From: Hoylesella oralis ATCC 33269 | GTDB lineage: Bacteria > Bacteroidota > Bacteroidia > Bacteroidales > Bacteroidaceae | Direction of reading: 5' to 3' | NCBI RefSeq assembly: GCF_000185145.2 | Contig: NZ_GL833119.1 | Coordinates: 310,001-374,000, forward strand | Length of the DNA: 64,000 bases | Shown: positions 54,118 through 62,496 of the stretch, piece after piece | Layout: every line of letters begins with the position of its first letter | Numbering within the stretch: position 1 is the first letter of the stretch | Program-made: the position numbers and the translations under genes | The notes under the pieces: generated by a model | The model's database searches: none | What the model saw: the letters and a program-made list of their open reading frames with translations, nothing else | Told to the model about the DNA's origin: nothing

Positions 54118-55134
54118 CTACTTCGCTTCGCTGTAAATCACTTGCACCATCACTTGGCCTACTGCTTTCAGCGTATTCTTGTCGATATAATCCATGTTAT
54201 CGTTAATAGTGTGCCATGTGGGGCCGAACGAACTCTGCGAACAGTCGGGATAGAACGGAATAATGTCGATGGTGGGTATCTTTGCAACCTCGTTGACAGG
54301 CACATGATCATCGGTTATCATGCCCCCCTCTTGCTTCGGAAAGTAACTCCCGTAACCGATAGCCTCGGCAGCTAACCACACTTTATCGACAATTGCGGGG
54401 GCAAACTGGCGCGAACCACTCTCTTGAAAGAACCGTGCACCTTGGCCGCCTACCATGTCTAACAATATTCCGTAGCGTGCTTCGTAGCCTTGGGGCAGGT
54501 TGGCAGCCCAATATTGTGCACCGAGTGCCCAGCTTTTCTCGTCATCCTGCAGGCCGCTCCAGCGCGGTGTACCCCAGTCTTCTGCATCGAAACACACGAA
54601 ATCAACGCCTATGTTGAGCCGCTTGTAGGCATGTATAATGCGTGCAAGTTCCAACATAACGGCCACACCACTGGCACCATCGTTCGCTGCAAGTATGGGA
54701 TGTCGCCAGTTGGTACTGTCTGGATCATTGTCGGCCCATGGACGCGAGTCCCAATGAGCACACAAAAGAATGCGTGTGGTAGACTGGGGATTGTAGGAAG
54801 CCATTATGTTTGTGCTCTTCAGAAGGGTGCCGTCGTAGCCTTTCAAGTCCACCTTCTGCGTGTTTACCGTACATCCGTATTGCTTAAACTTGGCAATTAT
54901 CCACGCCGCACAGCGCTCATGCCCGGATGAGTTCATATCTCTCGGTCCGAAATCACACTGCGCTTTTGTAAACAGATATGCCGAATCGGCGTTGAACACA
55001 GGTCCTACGGGTTTCATGAGCATTGTATTTTCTTCGGTTTTCGCTTTGGTATCATTGCCATGCAGATACACCCCAATGCCGATACCTACGGCCAATAATG
55101 GTATAATCCCCATCACGATATGTTTTAGTTTCAT
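54118..55134 (-). CDS. M28 family zinc peptidase / glutaminyl cyclase-like protein
   Basis: The 338-residue protein has an N-terminal hydrophobic anchor (about 6-23), then an M28-type di-zinc domain. The metal-site motifs are AHWDSRP at 126-132, ANDGASG at 150-156, DAEDWG at 183-188 and DDH at 275-277, with WHT near 307. This layout, with DAEDWG, resembles bacterial and plant-type glutaminyl cyclases more than aminopeptidases, so it may form N-terminal pyroglutamate. It should lie in the periplasm. It follows the C26-M19 gene by 61 bases. Confidence 0.88.
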   Translation of the reverse strand: MKLKHIVMGIIPLLAVGIGIGVYLHGNDTKAKTEENTMLMKPVGPVFNADSAYLFTKAQCDFGPRDMNSSGHERCAAWIIAKFKQYGCTVNTQKVDLKGYDGTLLKSTNIMASYNPQSTTRILLCAHWDSRPWADNDPDSTNWRHPILAANDGASGVAVMLELARIIHAYKRLNIGVDFVCFDAEDWGTPRWSGLQDDEKSWALGAQYWAANLPQGYEARYGILLDMVGGQGARFFQESGSRQFAPAIVDKVWLAAEAIGYGSYFPKQEGGMITDDHVPVNEVAKIPTIDIIPFYPDCSQSSFGPTWHTINDNMDYIDKNTLKAVGQVMVQVIYSEAK

Positions 55135-55195
55135 TCTTATAATTATTATGGAAAGAACACGTGTCGCCCTTTCCGCTTGGTCTTATTGTCGTTGT

Positions 55196-56953
55196 TTATT
55201 TCTTGTGGCTCTGCACAAGGGCCATCACGCGCAGCCAGTTGCCGCCCCATATCTTGGCTATGTCGTGCTCGTTGTAGCGACGCTTCAGTAAGGCGATAGT
55301 AAAATTTATCAGCTCCGAGGAGTCTGCAAGGCCCTTGATACCGCCATCTCCATCGAAGTCGGTGCCGATACCCACATGGTCTATGCCCATTACGTGGATG
55401 GCATGTTCCAAATGGGCGATGGCATCGAGGATGGTAGCCTCTCCGTTTTGCTTTAGAAAACCGGCATACAAAGTGATATGGGCAACGCCTCCTTTGGCGG
55501 CAAGTGCACGCATTTGGTCGTCTGTAAGGTTGCGCGGAACGTCGCAAAGCGCCTTACAGTTGCTATGACTGCACACTATAGGCGTGCTACTTATATCAAG
55601 TGCGTCGTAAAAACTCTTCTCCCCGCCGTGACTGAGGTCTACCATAATGCCGCAATCGTTCATCTCTTGGATCACTTTTTCGCCGAACGGCGACACTCCA
55701 TTATGGGTATTGCAGCCACGGGCGCTATCGCAAATATCGTTATCTCCATTGTGGCAAAGTGTTATATATGTCACCCCGCGCTGCGCAAAGTGCTTCACGT
55801 TGGCGATATCGCGCCCTATGGCCAAGCCGTTCTCTATGCCTAAGACAATCGATTTGTATCCCTTACGCTTGTTTTCGTACAGGTCGGCAGGCGTGCGCGC
55901 CATACTTAAATAACTTGCATTGGCTTTTACGATGGCTTCTATCTTGTCGAAAATAAGATTGGCATACTCCGTAGGGCCAGTAACAGCAAAGTCTACCTTA
56001 CTCGAAAAGCTTTCTTCCGGCTTTGGTTGCGGCAGATATGCCACCATGGTTACCGCATCTTGACGCCCATCCGTCATCTTATGCAGGTCTACAAGTATGC
56101 GTTCATCGCGATGATCGAACCGAATACCCATAGGAAAGAACATGGGTGTGTCGCAATGAGTATCGAGGGTAAGCACACGTCTGTGCACTTCTTTTGCCTT
56201 ATAAAATAGGTCTGCTTGCGCTACCAACCATTCGAACAGCTTCAATCCGTCGCTTTCGAGCCACTCGGGATGCCACTGTACGCCCATTATAGGTTTATAC
56301 TCGCAACTTTCCATGGCTTCTATAATACCATCAGGTGCCGTTGCCGTTATCCGGAAATGGACTCCTGTCTCCTTTACAGCCTGATGATGAAATGAGTTGA
56401 CGAATATTCTATCGGCGCCATATACCTTATATAATATAGAGTCTTCCGCAATATGAATAGAATGGGTAGGCTCGTTACGCGCGGCATCCTGACTGTGTTT
56501 CAACACATCAGATATGCTGTTGATGTCTTGCATCACCTTTCCGTCGAGGGCAAAAGCCAATGTTTGCATGCCACGGCATATGCCTAATATCGGTATTTGG
56601 CGGTTGTAAGCCAGACGGGTAATCAGTAATTCGGGCAAATCACGTATGGCATTCACCGAATGAAGTTGCGGCGAAGGCTCGTCGTTACCCCATAGAGGGT
56701 TGATATCCGCACCGCCCGTGAGCAACAAACCGTCTATATGTTCGAGCGTATTGATGATAACGTCCTTATCGGCTACGGGAGGTATGACCAGCGGAACGCC
56801 TCCTGCTTCGACTATCTGCCTGTAATAACAGTCGCGAAGCGTAAGGTCGCTGTTCTCATAATTACCGGTTATGCCTATGATTGCACGGTGTTCAGCCTCG
56901 GGAAAAGATGAGTATATGCCGTTCAGATGCTCCTGCAAATCGAAGATTTCCAT
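55196..56953 (-). CDS. Fusion of peptidase C26 (glutamine amidotransferase) and M19 dipeptidase
   Basis: The 585-residue protein joins two enzymes. Residues 20-250 are a class I glutamine amidotransferase-like domain of the gamma-glutamyl hydrolase group, with nucleophile Cys126 (GICRGMQT), His228 and Glu230 (VQWHPEW). Residues 258-585 are a renal-dipeptidase (M19) domain, with zinc ligands in DTHCDT (His266, Asp268), GIENGLA, DLSHGG and VCSHSNC, and DHVGIGTDFDGDGG. Both active sites look complete. There is no signal peptide, so it is cytoplasmic. Cutting gamma-glutamyl bonds and then a dipeptide would suit use of gamma-glutamyl peptides. Its ATG overlaps the Lrp gene stop (TAATG). Confidence 0.93.
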   Translation of the reverse strand: MEIFDLQEHLNGIYSSFPEAEHRAIIGITGNYENSDLTLRDCYYRQIVEAGGVPLVIPPVADKDVIINTLEHIDGLLLTGGADINPLWGNDEPSPQLHSVNAIRDLPELLITRLAYNRQIPILGICRGMQTLAFALDGKVMQDINSISDVLKHSQDAARNEPTHSIHIAEDSILYKVYGADRIFVNSFHHQAVKETGVHFRITATAPDGIIEAMESCEYKPIMGVQWHPEWLESDGLKLFEWLVAQADLFYKAKEVHRRVLTLDTHCDTPMFFPMGIRFDHRDERILVDLHKMTDGRQDAVTMVAYLPQPKPEESFSSKVDFAVTGPTEYANLIFDKIEAIVKANASYLSMARTPADLYENKRKGYKSIVLGIENGLAIGRDIANVKHFAQRGVTYITLCHNGDNDICDSARGCNTHNGVSPFGEKVIQEMNDCGIMVDLSHGGEKSFYDALDISSTPIVCSHSNCKALCDVPRNLTDDQMRALAAKGGVAHITLYAGFLKQNGEATILDAIAHLEHAIHVMGIDHVGIGTDFDGDGGIKGLADSSELINFTIALLKRRYNEHDIAKIWGGNWLRVMALVQSHKK

Positions 56954-57417
56954 TACCCTTCTATATTTATGGGTATCTCTCGTTTGATACTCTGCTCAAG
57001 GGAAATGAGTGTCTCTGTGGAGACTACTCCCGCTATACTCTGCAACTTATTGTTGAGCAAGTCCATTAATTGCTCGTTATCCCGTGCATACAACTTCACT
57101 AACATGGTATAAGGACCGGTCGTGAAGTGGCATTCGATCACTTCGGGGATATTGATAACCCGCTCTACAACCTCTTTGTACATGCTTCCGCGCTCGAGGT
57201 TAAGTCCCACATAAGTACAAGTAGAGTAGCCCAGACTCTTAGGGTTGATGTCGAACCCGCTACCTACGATTACCCCATTGTCTATCAAATGCTGCACTCT
57301 TTGGTGTATCGCAGCCCGCGAAACGCCGCATTCGGCAGCCACATCCTTAAAAGGTATGCGTGCATTCTTGGACAAAATACTCAGTATTTTCCTATCAAGA
57401 TTGTCGATCTTCTCCAT
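56953..57417 (-). CDS. Lrp/AsnC family transcriptional regulator
   Basis: The 154-residue protein has an N-terminal HTH (LDRKILSILSKNARIPFKDVAAECGVSRAAIHQRVQHL) and a C-terminal RAM/AsnC ligand domain (STCTYVGLNLERGSMYKEVV, ECHFTTGPYTMLVKLYARDNEQLMDLL). Family members sense amino acids as oligomers. It overlaps the C26-M19 gene by one base and is first in the run, so it probably controls the two peptidase genes in response to an amino acid. A matched ligand cannot be read. Confidence 0.95.
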   Translation of the reverse strand: MEKIDNLDRKILSILSKNARIPFKDVAAECGVSRAAIHQRVQHLIDNGVIVGSGFDINPKSLGYSTCTYVGLNLERGSMYKEVVERVINIPEVIECHFTTGPYTMLVKLYARDNEQLMDLLNNKLQSIAGVVSTETLISLEQSIKREIPINIEG

Positions 57418-57555
57418 CTTTATGTTCCATTTATTAATTATCTGCTGATAGCAAAAGTAGATAAAATAAATGATACAAGCAACGCTTTGCGCTGAAAAAT
57501 ATTATTTTTTGCACAAAATGACATCACACCTACGGTTTAACGATATATTTCTTAC

Positions 57556-57598
57556 TAAAAAGGGGAACATGCTCTATTGCAGCATATTCCCCTTTTTA
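57556..57598. terminator. Bidirectional terminator after the first FKBP gene
   Basis: TAAAAAGGGGAACATGCT (57556-57573) pairs with AGCATATTCCCCTTTTTA (57581-57598) with one mismatch and a seven-base loop. The A- and T-runs on the flanks fit an intrinsic terminator for the gene ending at 57628. Confidence 0.82.
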
Positions 57599-57627
57599 TA
57601 AAGTATATACGATATATCCGTGGCAAC

Positions 57628-58581
57628 TTATTTTTTCTTTCGAGCCGGTTTCTTCGGAGATACGGCAGGCTTGGAAGACTCGGCCGATGCCTGCGGTTTA
57701 TCCACACTCACCAGTTCTACAGTAAAGATAAGCGTCGAATACGGCTTGATTTGCCCTGCCTGACGTGCTCCATAAGCCAATTCCTGCGGGATATAAAGCT
57801 CCCACTTGCTGCCTGCAGGCATCATAGTAAGGGCTTCTGTCCATCCTTTTATTACCTGATCACAACGGAATTTCGCCGTCTGCGGATTACGTTTATACGA
57901 ACTATCGAACACATTACCATCGATCGTCTTGCCTTCATATTTCACGGTAACGCTGTCGAACGGCTGCGGTGTCTCGCCCGTACCTTGCGTAATCACCTTG
58001 TATTGTAAACCTGAAGCAGTAGTCTTTACACCCTCTTTCTTGGCATTTGCGGCAAGCCATGCCTTATTTTCATCAAGATAAGCCTTGTTTTTCTGCTTGA
58101 ATGCTTCCTCTTTTATTTCTTTACAAAAGGTTTCAGCGGTACTCATAGTATAATGAGTAGTATCGTTCAGCACGCCTGCCACAAAGCCCTTTTCGAAGAG
58201 TTTGCTATCGATGGAATCCTTAGAGCCCTCGAACATGCTCTTTACCTGTGGCAGAATTCTCTTCTTCACCATGTCTGCAATCTGGATACCTGCACTGTAT
58301 GCCGTATAATGAAGGTCATCGTTTTTGCCCATAGCTTCCTCGAATCCTTTCACAAAGTCGGCTATGTAAGTTGAGTCTACACCGTATTGTTGCCGGATAT
58401 ACGGCAGAAGTCCGTTGGTATTTGACATACCGGAAGCATAACTGAGCGAATCTGAAAGCGTGGTAAGCACCAAAGTTGTTGGCGCCGGCTGCTGCTTTTT
58501 GTCTTTCTTGTTACCGGCCGAAACGGTGGTAAACATTGCACTTGCTATCATGACAAGTGCCATCAAAAAAATCTTTTTCAT
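57628..58581 (-). CDS. FKBP-type peptidyl-prolyl isomerase, exported
   Basis: The ATG at 58581 (MKKIFLMALVMIASAMF) gives 317 residues with a signal peptide; the longer frame includes part of the terminator. Residues 35-180 form the FkpA-type N-terminal helical dimerisation domain, with SYASGMSNTNGLL. Residues about 195-300 are the FKBP domain with YKVITQGTGETP, FDSSYKRN and SKWELYIPQELAYG. The C-terminus is a Lys/Pro tail (KPARKKK). It acts on proline bonds of periplasmic proteins. It is the last of three FKBP genes in a row. Confidence 0.92.
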   Translation of the reverse strand: MKKIFLMALVMIASAMFTTVSAGNKKDKKQQPAPTTLVLTTLSDSLSYASGMSNTNGLLPYIRQQYGVDSTYIADFVKGFEEAMGKNDDLHYTAYSAGIQIADMVKKRILPQVKSMFEGSKDSIDSKLFEKGFVAGVLNDTTHYTMSTAETFCKEIKEEAFKQKNKAYLDENKAWLAANAKKEGVKTTASGLQYKVITQGTGETPQPFDSVTVKYEGKTIDGNVFDSSYKRNPQTAKFRCDQVIKGWTEALTMMPAGSKWELYIPQELAYGARQAGQIKPYSTLIFTVELVSVDKPQASAESSKPAVSPKKPARKKK

Positions 58582-58597
58582 TGCATTAAGTTTATAA

Positions 58598-58631
58598 AAA
58601 GGTAGAGATTGCATTCGTAATCCCTACCTTT
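58598..58631 (-). terminator. Rho-independent terminator between the FKBP genes
   Basis: AAAGGTAGAGATT (58598-58610) pairs with AATCCCTACCTTT (58619-58631) with one mismatch, and a run of five T follows on the minus strand. It ends the transcript of the middle FKBP gene, so the last FKBP gene needs its own promoter or read-through. Confidence 0.8.
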
Positions 58632-58673
58632 ATTATTATTGTATCGTGCGAGCATGCAGCCCGCCATGTACGA

Positions 58674-59546
58674 TTACTCAATACCGAGCAACTCTATTTT
58701 AAACACAAGTGCAGAGAACGGCTTTATATCATTGCCCTGCTCACGCTCTCCGTAAGCCAGTTCTTGCGGGATATACACTTCCCATACCGAACCTACAGGC
58801 ATATGAACGAGTGCTTCCGTCCAGCCTTTGATTACCTGATTTGCACGCAATGAAACAGGCTCCTTGCGCTTGTAAGAGCTGTCGAACACCTTGCCATCGA
58901 TAGTACGTCCCTCATAGTTTACCTTTACCATAGAGGTATCTTTCGGCATGGGGCCGTTTCCTTCCTTAATCACCTTGTACTGTACGCCCGACGGAAGTGT
59001 CTTTACGCCTTCTTTCTTCTTGTTTTGAGCGAGGAATTTCTCACCTGCTTCCTTGTTCGGACCGTACTGCTTCATCATGTTGTTGGCACGTATCTTGGTA
59101 ATCATAGTATTGGCCGTTTGCTGTGCCTGTTGTACATCCATGATACCTTTCTTACCTGTAGTTCCGGTAATAAAGCCTGCCATGAAGTTTTTAAGGGATA
59201 TAGACTTGGTAGAGTCGTTACCGAAAACCTCCTGATTGATGCCTTTTACCATCTGATTACTGATCTGCTGACCGATTTGGATGCCCGCATAATAAGCGGC
59301 TTTCCCCTTGTCATCGCCGGCATTAGCGCCATCGTTAAGGCCTTTGATGAACTGTTCCATATAGGTAGTATCGATACCCATACGTCCTACAAGATACTCC
59401 TTGAGGCCTTGCGACTGCGTCATACCCATGGCATAGCTCATTGTATCAACATCGGTCTTCAGGTCTGCTTTCGGTGTCGAGTTGCCGCAAGCGGAAAATA
59501 CTGCTGCAACAATAGCCATAGCGGCTACGAATGTAAGTTTTTTCAT
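58674..59546 (-). CDS. FKBP-type peptidyl-prolyl isomerase lipoprotein
   Basis: The 290-residue protein has a lipobox (FSAC, Cys20), the FkpA-type N-terminal dimer domain with SYAMGMTQSQGLKEYL, and a C-terminal FKBP domain (about 185-290, YKVIKEGNGPMP, FDSSYKRK, SVWEVYIPQELAYG). It is anchored to a membrane and faces the periplasm. It shares clear similarity with the other two FKBP proteins, including the LAQNKKKEGVKTLPSGVQYK join. It is 72 bases after the third gene, on the same strand. Confidence 0.93.
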   Translation of the reverse strand: MKKLTFVAAMAIVAAVFSACGNSTPKADLKTDVDTMSYAMGMTQSQGLKEYLVGRMGIDTTYMEQFIKGLNDGANAGDDKGKAAYYAGIQIGQQISNQMVKGINQEVFGNDSTKSISLKNFMAGFITGTTGKKGIMDVQQAQQTANTMITKIRANNMMKQYGPNKEAGEKFLAQNKKKEGVKTLPSGVQYKVIKEGNGPMPKDTSMVKVNYEGRTIDGKVFDSSYKRKEPVSLRANQVIKGWTEALVHMPVGSVWEVYIPQELAYGEREQGNDIKPFSALVFKIELLGIE

Positions 59547-59618
59547 TGTTGTTTTATAAAATAATTTAAGTTTTCTAAGTTCTGTTTGATTGGGAGTTGT
59601 GGGGAATAAACCGTGGCA

Positions 59619-60224
59619 TTACAGCACCTCGATGAGTTCTACATCGAAGATGAGCGCTGCAAACGGAGGAATAGAAGAGCCTGCCCCGCGTTCTCCGTAA
59701 CCAAGAGTATAAGGAATAAAGAAGCGATATTTGGCACCTTCTTTCATAAGCTGCAGACCTTCGGTCCACCCTGCAATCACCTGATTCAGCGGGAACGTTG
59801 CCGGTTCACCGCGCTGTATGCTGCTGTCGAAAAGCGTTCCATCGACCAACATTCCCTCATAATGGCACTTTACTTGGTCGGTAGATTTGGGACTCTTGCC
59901 GTTTCCTTCTTTCAAAACCAGATATTGTAATCCGCTCGGAAGGGTAATAACGCCCTCTTTCTTGGCGTTTTCAGCAAGATAATTCTCACCTTTTTCCTTA
60001 GCTGCTTTGCCCTTTTCGGCGGCAACAGAGCGTTGCTTTTCTTCCTGTTTACGGAAGAAGTCTTGCACAATGGCGTGCGCTTCGTTCTCGTCGACCTGAA
60101 GACCTGTGCCCGCCATAACATCCTTAATGGCCTGTGCAAAGTCGTCTATATTCAGATTAGCCGCACCCATTTGACTGAGTTGACGGCCTATGCCGATGCC
60201 CAAAGCGTAGCTTACTTTGTCCAT
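59619..60224 (-). CDS. FKBP-type peptidyl-prolyl isomerase, FklB-like, cytoplasmic
   Basis: The 201-residue protein has no signal peptide, so unlike its two neighbours it should be cytoplasmic. The N-terminal helical domain (DKVSYALGIGIGRQLSQMG) is shorter, and residues 95-201 are the FKBP domain with LPSGLQYLVLKEGNG, DSSIQRGEPATF and KYRFFIPYTLGYG. Some conserved FKBP active-site aromatics differ among the three. TAACTTTG at 60274-60281 (minus) is a likely -7 element. It is first in the FKBP run. Confidence 0.92.
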   Translation of the reverse strand: MDKVSYALGIGIGRQLSQMGAANLNIDDFAQAIKDVMAGTGLQVDENEAHAIVQDFFRKQEEKQRSVAAEKGKAAKEKGENYLAENAKKEGVITLPSGLQYLVLKEGNGKSPKSTDQVKCHYEGMLVDGTLFDSSIQRGEPATFPLNQVIAGWTEGLQLMKEGAKYRFFIPYTLGYGERGAGSSIPPFAALIFDVELIEVL

Positions 60225-60615
60225 AAATATCGTTTTTATTTTATTATTAATTATAATCTTGTTTTAAGATATGCAAAGTTACACATTTTTTCCATATACA
60301 CGTTATTAGCATTTAAATTTAACAGACTTATGATTATTTAAACACTTATGAGCCGTATATGCACTGTTTTTCACCGGTATAACGACTTTTACGACAGGCA
60401 GACGGTACTTCTGCCGCCCGCAGACATACTGCCTAACAACCACAGACGCATTGCCTAAGCAAGTTAAACGGCACGTTTATCGGCGGCACTTTATTTTTCT
60501 TTGTCTGCAACCGCTACGTTTCAGAAAAAACAGTTATATTTGCGATATGAATAACTGATGCCATCATAGCGAACCGAGCATACGGTCTGCGATGGCGAGA
60601 CAACATATAATCGAT
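60225..60615. other. Divergent intergenic region, FKBP and sirtuin promoters
   Basis: No gene is supported. TAACTTTG at 60274-60281 faces the FKBP run, and TATATTTG at 60535-60542 faces the sirtuin. GACAGGCAG and nearby CTGCC strings (60394-60440) form a small inverted set, similar to strings near 24560. A frame that overlaps the sirtuin on the minus strand is rejected. Confidence 0.4.
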
Positions 60616-61329
60616 ATGAAGAAATTGGTTTTTCTTACGGGAGCAGGCATGTCTGTGGAGAGTGGTTTTAAGACCTTTCGCGGCAATGACGGCCTTTGGG
60701 AGAATTATCCCGTAGAACAAGTGGCATCGCACGAAGGGTGGGAGGCCGATCCTACATTGGTGACGAACTTCTACAACATGCTTAGAAAGAAGTTGTATGC
60801 CGCACAACCCAACGACGGGCATAGGCTGATTAAGGATTTGGAGCACGATTTCGATGTAACGGTGATTACGCAGAACGTAGACAATCTGCACGAGAAAGCG
60901 GGCTCTTCGCACGTAATTCACCTGCACGGCGAACTGTCTAAGGTGTGTTCAAGCCGCGATCCGTACAACCGGAAATACATCACGGAACTGTCGGAAGGCC
61001 ATGCAGAGGTGACACCCGGCACGCTTGCCGGCGACGGTTCGCTGCTACGCCCGTTCATTGTGTTCTTCGGAGAGGCCGTACCCATGATAGAACCCGCTGC
61101 CAAAGAGGCTGCAAAGGCCGATATCTTCGTCATCGTAGGCACGTCGCTGAACGTATATCCGGCCGCCGGACTGGTGAGGTACGTCCGCGCAGGGGTGCCT
61201 GTTTATCTGATAGATCCCGATACGACGATGCAAAACACGGCACAGGGCATTACTCATATCTGCAAAGGAGCTTCGGAAGGCATGCGGGAATTGGCGAATA
61301 GATTGCGAAACGATGCAGAAAGACAATAA
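60616..61329 (+). CDS. Sirtuin-family NAD-dependent deacylase without zinc cysteines
   Basis: The ATG at 60616 (MKKLVFLTGAGMSVESGF) gives 237 residues. The NAD pocket is present: GAGMSVESGFKTFRG, TQNVDNLHEKAG, the catalytic His104 in IHLHGEL, and VGTSLNVYPAA. CobB-type enzymes hold a zinc ion by four cysteines in two CxxC pairs after the HGEL motif; here the whole protein has only two cysteines (111 and 216), so the zinc site is absent. Where the desuccinylase class has YxxR, this one reads YNML. It is followed by a GNAT acetyltransferase after 11 bases. TATATTTG at 60535-60542 is a likely -7 element. Confidence 0.9.
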   Translation: MKKLVFLTGAGMSVESGFKTFRGNDGLWENYPVEQVASHEGWEADPTLVTNFYNMLRKKLYAAQPNDGHRLIKDLEHDFDVTVITQNVDNLHEKAGSSHVIHLHGELSKVCSSRDPYNRKYITELSEGHAEVTPGTLAGDGSLLRPFIVFFGEAVPMIEPAAKEAAKADIFVIVGTSLNVYPAAGLVRYVRAGVPVYLIDPDTTMQNTAQGITHICKGASEGMRELANRLRNDAERQ

Positions 61330-61340
61330 ACAAACGACAC

Positions 61341-61835
61341 ATGGACATAAGAGAAGCTGCGCTTGTAGATTGCCGGCTGATACACGACATGGCATGGGAA
61401 ACATTCCCGAACACGTATAAAAACATTCTTACCAAGGAGCAGATCGACTACATGATGGAGTGGATGTACTCTGTAGACAGTCTGAAAAAGCAAATGACAG
61501 AGGAGAAAAACACTTATCTGTTGGCTTTCGAAGGCGACACATGTGTAGGCTATGTGTCGGTTCAACCGCAGGGCAACTACACGTATCACCTGCAAAAAAT
61601 TTACGTGATGCCCGCATTTCAGAAAGGCGGATATGGCAAACAGTTGTTCAATGCGGCTATCCGTTGGATTAAGAAAGTACATCCGTCGCCCTGTAAAATG
61701 GAACTTAATGTGAACAGGCATAACCCCGCACTGGGCTTCTATGAGCATCTGGGAATGAAAAAGGTACGCGAGGGCGACTTCGATATAGGCAACGGCTACT
61801 TCATGAACGACTATATTATGGCGATGGAGATATAA
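61341..61835 (+). CDS. GNAT acetyltransferase (PaiA-like)
   Basis: The 164-residue protein is a GNAT-fold acetyl-CoA-dependent transferase. The N-terminal AALVDCRLIHDMAWETFPNTYK, the acetyl-CoA loop VMPAFQKGGYGKQLFNAAI (Q/R-x-x-G-x-G/A variant) and ELNVNRHNPALGFYEHLG fit the PaiA/diamine N-acetyltransferase branch. Substrate may be a polyamine or another small amine; a protein target is possible but unproven. It is 11 bases after the sirtuin, so both are on one transcript. Confidence 0.88.
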   Translation: MDIREAALVDCRLIHDMAWETFPNTYKNILTKEQIDYMMEWMYSVDSLKKQMTEEKNTYLLAFEGDTCVGYVSVQPQGNYTYHLQKIYVMPAFQKGGYGKQLFNAAIRWIKKVHPSPCKMELNVNRHNPALGFYEHLGMKKVREGDFDIGNGYFMNDYIMAMEI

Positions 61836-61875
61836 AATATTTCGCGCATAAAGAACAACATTCGGATTTATTTCC

Positions 61876-61883
61876 TATCTTTG
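61876..61883 (+). promoter_or_regulatory. -7 element of the DUF1893 gene
   Basis: TATCTTTG matches TAnnTTTG and lies 57 bases before the ATG. It suggests the DUF1893 gene has its own transcript apart from the sirtuin-GNAT pair. Confidence 0.5.
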
Positions 61884-61939
61884 TAGAGAACAGAAAAACG
61901 TTACTACTATCCGGAATATAAAATATAGGAGGAATGCTT

Positions 61940-62287
61940 ATGATGAACGAACTGATCGACACACTGCACACGGAACAATGTTCGTTGGTGTTGTTGCATG
62001 AAGGCAATGTACATAAGTTCAACGGGCGCGGAGCAAGAACGCTCTACAACCTGCTTACAGAAGCGCCGGAAGCCCTTCTAAACTCTAAACTTGCTGCAAA
62101 AGCTGCCGGTAGAACGGCCGCTAAAATGATGGTAAACGGCGGTGTATGCGAAGTGTATGCCGATGTAATCAGCGAACAAGCATTCTCTACGCTCAAAAAT
62201 GCAGGCATTAAGGTTGCTTTCGACCGTAAGGTAGACCATGCGGCCTTTATCGATATCTGGAAGAAAATGGGCGAAATTACGGACTGA
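61940..62287 (+). CDS. DUF1893 family protein
   Basis: The ATG at 61940 is chosen over the one at 61934, because AGGAGG (61927-61932) sits seven bases before it; a full Shine-Dalgarno is unusual in this window. The 115-residue protein has the DUF1893 pattern CSLVLLHEGNVHKFNGRG, LAAKAAGRTAAKMMVNGGVCEVYADVISEQA. The fold is like cytidine deaminases, but the C-terminal zinc-type residues seen in related proteins are replaced (HAAFIDIWKKMGE). Function is unknown. It is convergent with the Na/Pi transporter gene. Confidence 0.82.
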   Translation: MMNELIDTLHTEQCSLVLLHEGNVHKFNGRGARTLYNLLTEAPEALLNSKLAAKAAGRTAAKMMVNGGVCEVYADVISEQAFSTLKNAGIKVAFDRKVDHAAFIDIWKKMGEITD

Positions 62288-62434
62288 CCGCTATATCTGT
62301 AGTCGGTAGAAGTCGCTCCTGTCGTGCTTCATGCTATGGATAAGCGGCTTCGTTATCGGCATGAAAACAAGATGAATACGTCGCGTTTTTTCGGAAAACA
62401 TTCATAACGCCTCAAATGCTTTTACAATATACGG

Positions 62435-62472
62435 CAATCGGGCTCATGTCTTGATCGACATGAACCCGATTG
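62435..62472. terminator. Bidirectional hairpin terminator
   Basis: CAATCGGGCTCATGTC (62435-62450) pairs with GACATGAACCCGATTG (62457-62472), 15 of 16 pairs and a six-base loop. It lies between the convergent DUF1893 and transporter genes. Only short T-runs flank it. Confidence 0.72.
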
Positions 62473-62496
62473 TTATTAAGTACGAATGGTGTGTGT

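Noticed and set aside
60514..60927. 137-codon minus frame over the sirtuin start
   Set aside because: Antisense to a clear gene and across its -7 element; no family resemblance.
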